From: Terrisporobacter sp.
GTDB taxonomy: Bacteria; Bacillota; Clostridia; Peptostreptococcales; Peptostreptococcaceae
Assembly (NCBI RefSeq): GCF_017888745.1
Contig: NZ_JAGHFM010000149.1
Span: 1-41,807 of the forward strand
Reading direction: 5' to 3'
DNA: 41,807 bases
Shown here: piece after piece, positions 35,460-41,807 of the stretch
Layout: every line of letters begins with the position of its first letter
Numbering within the stretch: the first letter of the stretch is position 1
Notes under the pieces: generated by a model
Databases searched by the model: none
The model's input: the letters and a program-made list of their open reading frames with translations, nothing else
What the model was told of the DNA's origin: nothing
Program-made: the position numbers and the translations under genes

Positions 35460-38400
35460 TTAAAACAAGGAAAGCTGATTTTTGTCACTCATATTGGATA
35501 ACGAGCCATGATTTGTTAAAGTCTCAATTACTGTTTTTGAAATTTTAGTCCTTCTTCTTAAATCTTCTTTTGAAATAAATTCACCATTTTCCCTTTCTTG
35601 TTGAATATGGATGGCTGCATTTTCACCAACCCCTTGCAATCCTATCATTGGTGGTAAAATTGTTTTATCATCAATAACCCTAAACTTAGTAGCATCAGAC
35701 TCATATATATCAACAGGAATTATCTTTATATCTCTAGCGTACATTTCTAATGCAACTTCAAGTACTGTAAGCATATTTTTTTCCTTTGCACTGGCATCAT
35801 TTCCAAGAGATTGTATTTCATCTATTTTGTCCCTTATAACATCTAACCCTTTAACTATTAAGTCAGCATCAAAATCTTCTGCTTTTGTAGTAAAATATGT
35901 TGCATAAAAAGCTGCAGGATAATGTACCTTATAATATGCCAATCTAAAACTCATCATAACGTATGCTACGGCATGAGCTTTCGGGAACATATATTTTATC
36001 TTTTGACATGAACCTATATACCATTCTGGAACATTATTCTTATTCATTTCTTCTATGAATTCCGGTTTTAACCCTTTACCTTTCCTAACACTCTCCATTA
36101 TTGTGAATGCCAACTTCGGTGCTAATCCTTTAAATATAAGATAGTTCATTATGTCGTCACGAGTAGTTATAACTTCTTTGAATTCAACAGTCCCTTCAAC
36201 AACTAAATCTTGTGCATTGTTTAACCACACATCTGTCCCGTGCGAAAGACCAGATATACGTACTAATTCGTCAAATGTCTTAGGCTTTGTATCTAAAAGC
36301 ATTTGTCTAACGAACTTGGTCCCAAACTCAGGTATAGCAAGAGATCCTATTGGGCAATTAATTTCTTCTGGTGTAACTCCCAGTGCATCTGTAGATGTGA
36401 ATAATGACATAGTTTCCTGGTCATCTAAAGGTATTTCTGTAGCTACAGTACCCGTAATATCCTCAAGCATTCTTATAATAGTCGGAACGTCGTGCCCAAG
36501 TATATCAAGTTTTAGTATCCTACCACTTATAGAGTGATAGTCAAAGTGAGTAGTAATTACTCCACAGCTGGTGTCATTAGCTGGATATTGTATTGGTGTA
36601 ATATCATATACATCTTTATAGTTAGGAATAACCATAACACCACCTGGATGTTGACCAGATGTCCTTTTCACACCTGTACAACCATTGGCCAGTCTTAACA
36701 CCTCTGCACTTGTTGAGTTTAAATCATTTTCTTCCACAAATTTTTTCGCATATCCATATGCTGTTTTCTCTGCTACTGTACCTATAGTACCAGCTCTGTA
36801 TACATATCCTTCTCCGAAAAGTTCTTCCGTATATTTATGAATTACAGGCTGATAACTTCCTGAGAAATTAAGGTCTATATCTGGCTCTTTATCACCTTCA
36901 AACCCAAGGAATGTTTCAAAAGGTATATCATGACCATCTTTTTTTAATTTTCTACCACACTTTGGACAATCTTTATCTGGTAAATCTACTCCAGAACCCC
37001 ACTCACCAACTTCATAGAAATAAGAATATTTACATTCTTCGTTTTCACAAATATAATGTGCTGGTAGCGGGTTAACCTCTGTTATATCACTCATCGTAGC
37101 AGCTAATGATGAACCAACAGATCCCCTAGAACCAACTAGATATCCATCTGATAGAGATTTAGTAACTAGTTTTTGTGCAATTATATACATAACTGCATAT
37201 CCATTGCTAATTATAGAATTTAGTTCTCTGTCCAACCTTTTTCTAACTACATCAGGTAGTGGAGAACCATATATCCTCTCTGCCTTAGCATTGCACATAT
37301 CTCTAAGCTCTTTGTCAGACCCTTCTATTACTGGAGGGAATGTTTCATTAGGTATTGGCAATATACTTTCCACCATATCTGCTACTTTATTAGTATTTTC
37401 AACTACTACTTCATAAGCCAATTCCTCACCTAAATAACTAAATTCTTCTAACATTTCATCTGTAGTTCTAAAATGAAGATATGTTTCTTCTTCATCTACT
37501 TTAAATCCTTGAGAATATTTTAATACCTTTCTAAAAATTGCTTCATGTTTCTCTATAAAGTGAACATCTCCTGTAGCTACAGGTAATTTTTTAAACTTTT
37601 TAGCAATTTCTATAAGTCTTTTATTTATTTCTCTTAGCTCTTCTTCATCCTCAACTTCACCTTTATCAATCATAAATCTATTATTATCTATAGGCATTAC
37701 TTCTATATAATCATAGAGATGAATAATTTTTTCTATTTCTTCATCACTCTTATTTTGTTTTACTGCTTGAAAAACTTCCCCTGCTTCACAAGCTGATCCT
37801 ACTATAATACCTTCTTTAAATTTTTGAAGAACACTTTTCAATATTCTTGGCGCTCTATAAAAATGATTTACATGAGCATCGGATACTATTTTATATAAGT
37901 TTTTAATCCCAACTTGATTTTGAGCAATTAAAGTAACATGATTTGTTCTTAGTTTTGTATAGTCTATATCTCCTAATATGGAATTTACATCACTTAATTT
38001 TTCTCCGCCTTTTTTTCTTATCATTTCTAAAAACCTAATAAATATATGAGCTGTAGCTTCAGCATCATCTACTGCTCTATGGTGATTAAGTAGAGGTATA
38101 CCAAGTTCTTTAGCTATTATATTCAGTTTAAATCTTTTTAGATGTGGTAAAAGTGTTCTAGCAAGAGTTAGTGTATCTATACTTATATTCTTAAATTCAA
38201 TATTTTGTTCTCTACATTTTTGTTTCATAAATCCCATATCAAAATCAGCATTATGAGCAACTAAAACGCTGTCTCCTATAAAATCTACAAATTTAGGCAA
38301 TACTTCTTCTATTGTGGGCTTATCTTTTATTAGGTCATTCGTTATACCCGTTAGTTCTTGAACTTTGTAAGAAATATCTTTTTGTGGATTAATTAATTGA

Positions 38401-39752
38401 CTAAATCTATCTACCACTTTGAAATTTTCTACTTTAACTGCACCAATTTCAGTTATTTTGTCATTTTTATTAGAAAAACCTGTAGTCTCTAAGTCAAATA
38501 CTACAAAAGTTTGAGATAAATCTAAATCATTTGCATCTTCAACAATATGAGCATTATCTTCTACTAAATACCCCTCCACACCATAAAGTATTTTTATATT
38601 ATTTGATTTTCCTGCATCCATAGCTTCTGGAAAGGCTTGTACAACACCATGATCTGTTATGGCTATGGCTTGATGTCCCCAAGTGGCTGCTTGTTTTACT
38701 AACTTTTTAGTAGAACATATGGCATCCATAGAAGACATTTGAGTATGAGCATGAAGTTCTACCCTTTTTTTATTTCCTTTATCTTTTCTAAGAGGCTTTT
38801 CTTCTTCTCTGATACCACTTATTGTCATAGTTAGTTCTCTTTGATAAGTATCATATAAAACATCTCCTTTGATTTTTACATAAGAACCTTCTTTTACTTT
38901 ATCTAATACTTTATCTTTATTTAAGTCATTTAAGAATAGTTTACAGTTAATGGAACTTGTGTTATCTGTAATAGACATTATTAAAAGAATTTTACCATTT
39001 CTTAATTCTTTTATTTCTATATTAAATACATCACCTACTACTGCCACTGTTTTAGAGTTTTGATTCAAGTCTTTGATTGAACAAACTAAACTATTTACAT
39101 CTTCACCATATATTAGGTGTGTATCATGTTCATCGTCTTTGATAACATATCCTTCCTCTTCAACTTCTTCAACAGTATCAAACTCTAGCTCTTTAATTAA
39201 TTCTTCTATTTCTTTATCTGTTCTTTCCATTAATTTTTTTCTGTCTATTTTTTCACTTACAGCTTTTTCAACTTTAACATCAGCTTCTATAGATAATTCT
39301 TCAATTAATATATTTTTTATTACTTCTTCTATATTATTCTTTTTTAATTTTTCATAAAAAATATCTTTAGGTATTTTAATTTTTAAAAGATTATCTAAAT
39401 ACATATATTCAACTTGTTTTTTCCATCCTTCTATTGCTGGACATATTTTTTTTAATATATATAAAATATTATGCCAATAAGCTTTTATAATATCTTTTTC
39501 TGATTTTCTACCAAAGCCTATATATTTAATCTTTATTCTAATATTTTTAAAGTAATTTAATTTACCTAGTAATTCTTCTCTAAGTTCATCTAAAATCTCA
39601 TGAGATATCATTTCCTTTGATGATAAATACATATAAAATATTCTGTCTTCTTTAAAATACACAACTTTAGACACTTGCACATCTCCTAGTTGCTTTGATA
39701 ACCTATTATTATTTATTTCTAATTTGCTTAAATAATCTTTAATATTATCCAT
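35460..39752 (-). CDS. polC: DNA polymerase III subunit alpha, PolC type
   Basis: Main replicative polymerase of low-GC Gram-positives with built-in proofreading. Order: N-terminal domain (1-200), OB fold (about 225-315), PHP domain starting ELHAHTQMS (332-340), DEDDh exonuclease inserted at 415-575 (FDLETTG with D420/E422, HNADFDMGF, HHRAVDDAEA), zinc-binding cysteines (CENEEC, CPKCGRK near 905-950), then the palm and fingers with PDIDLNFSG. It ends in QLSLF, which fits a beta-clamp-binding motif. 1430 residues is full length. ATG start, with an extended -10 promoter 30 bases upstream. Confidence 0.98.
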   Translation of the reverse strand: MDNIKDYLSKLEINNNRLSKQLGDVQVSKVVYFKEDRIFYMYLSSKEMISHEILDELREELLGKLNYFKNIRIKIKYIGFGRKSEKDIIKAYWHNILYILKKICPAIEGWKKQVEYMYLDNLLKIKIPKDIFYEKLKKNNIEEVIKNILIEELSIEADVKVEKAVSEKIDRKKLMERTDKEIEELIKELEFDTVEEVEEEGYVIKDDEHDTHLIYGEDVNSLVCSIKDLNQNSKTVAVVGDVFNIEIKELRNGKILLIMSITDNTSSINCKLFLNDLNKDKVLDKVKEGSYVKIKGDVLYDTYQRELTMTISGIREEEKPLRKDKGNKKRVELHAHTQMSSMDAICSTKKLVKQAATWGHQAIAITDHGVVQAFPEAMDAGKSNNIKILYGVEGYLVEDNAHIVEDANDLDLSQTFVVFDLETTGFSNKNDKITEIGAVKVENFKVVDRFSQLINPQKDISYKVQELTGITNDLIKDKPTIEEVLPKFVDFIGDSVLVAHNADFDMGFMKQKCREQNIEFKNISIDTLTLARTLLPHLKRFKLNIIAKELGIPLLNHHRAVDDAEATAHIFIRFLEMIRKKGGEKLSDVNSILGDIDYTKLRTNHVTLIAQNQVGIKNLYKIVSDAHVNHFYRAPRILKSVLQKFKEGIIVGSACEAGEVFQAVKQNKSDEEIEKIIHLYDYIEVMPIDNNRFMIDKGEVEDEEELREINKRLIEIAKKFKKLPVATGDVHFIEKHEAIFRKVLKYSQGFKVDEEETYLHFRTTDEMLEEFSYLGEELAYEVVVENTNKVADMVESILPIPNETFPPVIEGSDKELRDMCNAKAERIYGSPLPDVVRKRLDRELNSIISNGYAVMYIIAQKLVTKSLSDGYLVGSRGSVGSSLAATMSDITEVNPLPAHYICENEECKYSYFYEVGEWGSGVDLPDKDCPKCGRKLKKDGHDIPFETFLGFEGDKEPDIDLNFSGSYQPVIHKYTEELFGEGYVYRAGTIGTVAEKTAYGYAKKFVEENDLNSTSAEVLRLANGCTGVKRTSGQHPGGVMVIPNYKDVYDITPIQYPANDTSCGVITTHFDYHSISGRILKLDILGHDVPTIIRMLEDITGTVATEIPLDDQETMSLFTSTDALGVTPEEINCPIGSLAIPEFGTKFVRQMLLDTKPKTFDELVRISGLSHGTDVWLNNAQDLVVEGTVEFKEVITTRDDIMNYLIFKGLAPKLAFTIMESVRKGKGLKPEFIEEMNKNNVPEWYIGSCQKIKYMFPKAHAVAYVMMSFRLAYYKVHYPAAFYATYFTTKAEDFDADLIVKGLDVIRDKIDEIQSLGNDASAKEKNMLTVLEVALEMYARDIKIIPVDIYESDATKFRVIDDKTILPPMIGLQGVGENAAIHIQQERENGEFISKEDLRRRTKISKTVIETLTNHGSLSNMSDKNQLSLF

Positions 39753-39781
39753 GAGATTATCACTTCCTTTCTAGATAAATT

Positions 39782-39790
39782 ATTATATCA
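39782..39790 (-). promoter_or_regulatory. Extended -10 promoter of polC
   Basis: Minus strand TGATATAAT, a TG-N-TATAAT extended -10 element, 30 bases before the start; no convincing -35. Confidence 0.45.
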
Positions 39791-39938
39791 CATCTCAAAA
39801 ACAATTAATATTGAGTATAATATATATTCTTTTTTATTTTTATTTACTAATAAAAAAATTTTTTAGGATTAGCTTCGAATTCATCTTTAATTAATATTAT
39901 ATAATATGACGACTATTCAAATTAAGGCGGTGTTTAAT

Positions 39939-40619
39939 ATGACATGCAAGAACATCCTTGATATAAATTATTTATCAACCTACTACGACAATCTTGGAGG
40001 TAAAAAACTATTTAAAGACTGTATAAAAGACTTTAATTCATATATCAATAAAAAAGTATATCTTTATTATTCTAATAAAAAAGATACACCCGTATGTGCA
40101 CTGCCAAAATTTAAAATTTTGTTAGTTACTAGATTGGGTTTCTTGTCATTTTGCTATAACTTTTATTTTTATGTTAATGGATTCGATTATTATAATATAG
40201 ATATTTCACAAGATAACTTAAAGATAATTGCTAAATGTGTTTGTTCCCATGAAATTGGTCATATATTAGATGATAGTATTAACAGTAATAGATGGGAACA
40301 ATCAAAAGTATTGACAGATATTTTAGAAAAGATGCTTCATTATAATATTGATTTTTCCAATATTGATTTTCATAAAAAAAATCTTCCGCAAGATTTAGAA
40401 AATAGTGTTTTAATTTTCAAGAAAAATTTAGTAGGTAGGGAGGCTATTGCCTGGGAAATAGCTAGAAATATTATGCATTTTCACACACCTAAAGAAAGAT
40501 TCATTTTTGATAAGGTTAGAGAATATGCTTTAGCAACTTATAATTATGGTGATTTAAAATCTATCATAAAAGAAAATAATTTAGAATCTTTTTTTAAATA
40601 TAAGAAATACTTTGCTTAA
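39939..40619 (+). CDS. Unrecognised protein with HEIGH zinc-protease motif
   Basis: A 226-residue protein I cannot name. HEIGH (104-108) in VCSHEIGHILDD is the zincin pattern H-E-x-x-H, preceded by a hydrophobic stretch expected of the active-site helix. A possible third ligand is E168 or E173 in GREAIAWEIA. Residues 57-90 are a hydrophobic, aromatic-rich strand-like region. No signal peptide or clear membrane anchor is seen, so it should be cytosolic. The N-terminal part is lysine- and tyrosine-rich. The start at 39939 follows AAGGCGGTG; an ATG at 39906 has no ribosome site. It is monocistronic, divergent from polC and ends in a strong terminator. A zinc peptidase role is inference from the motif alone. 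Confidence 0.7.
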   Translation: MTCKNILDINYLSTYYDNLGGKKLFKDCIKDFNSYINKKVYLYYSNKKDTPVCALPKFKILLVTRLGFLSFCYNFYFYVNGFDYYNIDISQDNLKIIAKCVCSHEIGHILDDSINSNRWEQSKVLTDILEKMLHYNIDFSNIDFHKKNLPQDLENSVLIFKKNLVGREAIAWEIARNIMHFHTPKERFIFDKVREYALATYNYGDLKSIIKENNLESFFKYKKYFA

Positions 40620-40620
40620 C

Positions 40621-40653
40621 AAAAAATCCTACTTATAAAAAGTAGGATTTTTT
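40621..40653. terminator. Bidirectional terminator at 40.6 kb
   Basis: AAAAAATCCTACT (40621-40633) pairs with AGTAGGATTTTTT (40641-40653) around a 7-base loop. It serves the HEIGH-motif gene on the + strand and the convergent glucosaminidase gene. Confidence 0.92.
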
Positions 40654-40656
40654 ATT

Positions 40657-41807
40657 TTATTTATATTTTGGAACTTCATATTTCATAGAAGTTGAGCTAT
40701 ACATAGAAGTTATTTTTGTCATAACAGACCCTATAAGTTTTGCCCAGTTTACATCTGTTGCATATTGATGATTAGGATTTTCATAACTCCATCTCATCTT
40801 ATATAGAGTATTTTGGTTATACCTTGAATTTTTTATATAATTATCAGCTATCCATTTAGCTGAACCTTCCAAAGTTTTTTCAACACTTGTCCACCCCATC
40901 TTATAGGCATAGTTTTTCCCTGAAGAATCTGCTGTTCCATCAAAAGCTGCTATACCAAAGAAATTATATACTTTTACTTGTCCATTTGGAGTACTCACAT
41001 ATTGACCTTTTGCTAATGTGGATCTTCCATAACCAGTCTCAACCATAGCATGTGCCACAAAATAAGCTAAGTCTATATCACTTTTCTTAGCTGCATTTAT
41101 AAATGCTTCACCTTTGTTATAAAAAACATTGTTTCCATTAGAGTCAGGAGCTAAACTATTTAAATAAGAGTTTAACTGACTTACAGTTACACCACCTTTA
41201 TAACTATCAAGCCTTAAAAATTGGTTCATTCCACTTTTAGATGAAGTAAATGTATCTGGATTTAAATATTTTTTCAAGTCAGCTCTTGTAGCATTTATAT
41301 ATCCTCTATTTCCACTTCCTCCAGTAGATGAAGATGCATCTATTTTATTTCCACCTTTTAAGGCTTTACTATACTGTACTTCTACATGTTGATCTAATGT
41401 GTACGATAAAGGCTTATAGTTTGTACCTGCTGAAGATGAGTTATTAAATCCATTTATGTTTTCACTTTCAGATGTATTAGTTAAATATGTATCAGAGATA
41501 TATCCTGTAGTATCATTAAGTTTTATTTTAACCCATCCATTATCTTGTGATAAAGGCTTTACTACATTTCCTTTATATAAAGTCCCTATAATCGAATGTG
41601 ATGTTGATGGGCCACTTCTTACATTCAAAGTACTTGCTGTAACTTTTTTATTAGATACTTTTACTTCTTCGTCCTTATCATCTTCTACTTTTTTATCAGA
41701 CAGATACTGACTACTTACATAGGCTGTACTTCCTTTGTAATTTATTTTACTCCATGATCCACTTTCTGATATCACTTCTACTTTATCATCTTTATTTAAT
41801 TTTCCAA
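40657..41807 (-). CDS. SH3b-domain N-acetylglucosaminidase (5' end cut off)
   Basis: Secreted peptidoglycan hydrolase, seen only from within an SH3b domain. The frame stays open to the window edge (41807), so the N-terminus, presumably with signal peptide and more SH3b repeats, lies outside; the GTG at 41775 is inside a domain and not the start. Visible: the end of one SH3b (WSKINYKGSTAYVSSQYL), a second complete SH3b (LNVRSGPSTSHSIIGTLYKG to GYISDTYL), a Ser/Gly/Asn-rich linker and a C-terminal glucosaminidase domain (GH73-like) with the likely catalytic glutamate in AHAMVETGYGRS. It resembles clostridial autolysins such as Acd, acting in cell separation or wall turnover. Confidence 0.88.
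   Translation of the reverse strand, partial: GKLNKDDKVEVISESGSWSKINYKGSTAYVSSQYLSDKKVEDDKDEEVKVSNKKVTASTLNVRSGPSTSHSIIGTLYKGNVVKPLSQDNGWVKIKLNDTTGYISDTYLTNTSESENINGFNNSSSAGTNYKPLSYTLDQHVEVQYSKALKGGNKIDASSSTGGSGNRGYINATRADLKKYLNPDTFTSSKSGMNQFLRLDSYKGGVTVSQLNSYLNSLAPDSNGNNVFYNKGEAFINAAKKSDIDLAYFVAHAMVETGYGRSTLAKGQYVSTPNGQVKVYNFFGIAAFDGTADSSGKNYAYKMGWTSVEKTLEGSAKWIADNYIKNSRYNQNTLYKMRWSYENPNHQYATDVNWAKLIGSVMTKITSMYSSTSMKYEVPKYK

Noticed and set aside
36151-36537. 128-codon + strand ORF opposite polC
   Set aside because: Lies fully inside PolC on the other strand, with no start signal or family pattern.
39906-39938. Upstream extension of the HEIGH-motif gene
   Set aside because: The ATG at 39906 has no ribosome site, whereas AAGGCGGTG precedes ATG 39939.
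1-41807. CRISPR arrays, insertion sequences, rRNA and tRNA genes
   Set aside because: No regularly spaced repeats, transposase motifs or cloverleaf/rRNA signatures were seen on either strand.

Overview
The window is AT-rich, low-GC Gram-positive DNA. Its core-gene order (polC, rimP-nusA-ylxR-ylxQ-infB-rbfA-nrnA-truB-ribF-rpsO, pnp-ylxY-M16-ymxH, tepA, ftsK-mnmH-rimO-pgsA, recA, rny) is the classic Firmicutes arrangement. PolC, RNase Y, YlmC/YmxH and YlxY point to a spore-forming clostridium. Codon use, the long 635-residue glutamine synthetase and MnmH in the ftsK operon fit the family Peptostreptococcaceae (Clostridioides, Paraclostridium or Romboutsia relatives). The species is inference. 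I see no tRNA, rRNA, CRISPR array or insertion sequence.

Layout. 1-411: gene-free, with a short GC-richer repeat and a terminator. 412-7122: metabolic and repair genes: glutamine synthetase, a DnaQ-type exonuclease, exonuclease III with a GalT-like protein, an aminotransferase and a MarR regulator. 7368-11704: purB, then two unusual genes, a tyrosine-recombinase-like protein lacking the first catalytic arginine and a UvrD-like helicase with a degenerate N-terminal nuclease-like domain. 11856-14672: rny and recA, recA having a consensus promoter and a LexA-type box. 15032-20359: ftsK-mnmH-rimO-pgsA operon. 20475-23894: tepA, ymxH, M16 protease, ylxY. 24032-27469: pnp, degV, rpsO. 27568-34929: the rimP-nusA-infB translation/transcription operon through truB and ribF. 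35107-39752: a small membrane protein and polC. 39939-40619: an unrecognised HEIGH-motif putative zinc protein on the + strand. 40657-41807: the 3' part of an SH3b/glucosaminidase cell-wall hydrolase cut by the window edge.

Most genes serve information flow: replication (PolC), chromosome segregation (FtsK), repair (RecA, ExoIII), RNA turnover (RNase Y, PNPase, NrnA), translation (IF2, RbfA, RimP, S15, RimO, TruB, MnmH) and envelope or spore functions.

This is mainly ordinary core genome and I find no obvious new multigene system. The best leads are (1) the Xer-like/helicase pair with altered catalytic residues, (2) an rpsO leader whose hairpin loop can pair with the Shine-Dalgarno sequence, (3) a terminator inside the rimP-nusA leader, suggesting attenuation, (4) the HEIGH-motif orphan beside polC, and (5) a dispersed ~45 bp repeat in two intergenic regions. 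Promoters and structures were read by eye and no computation was run.
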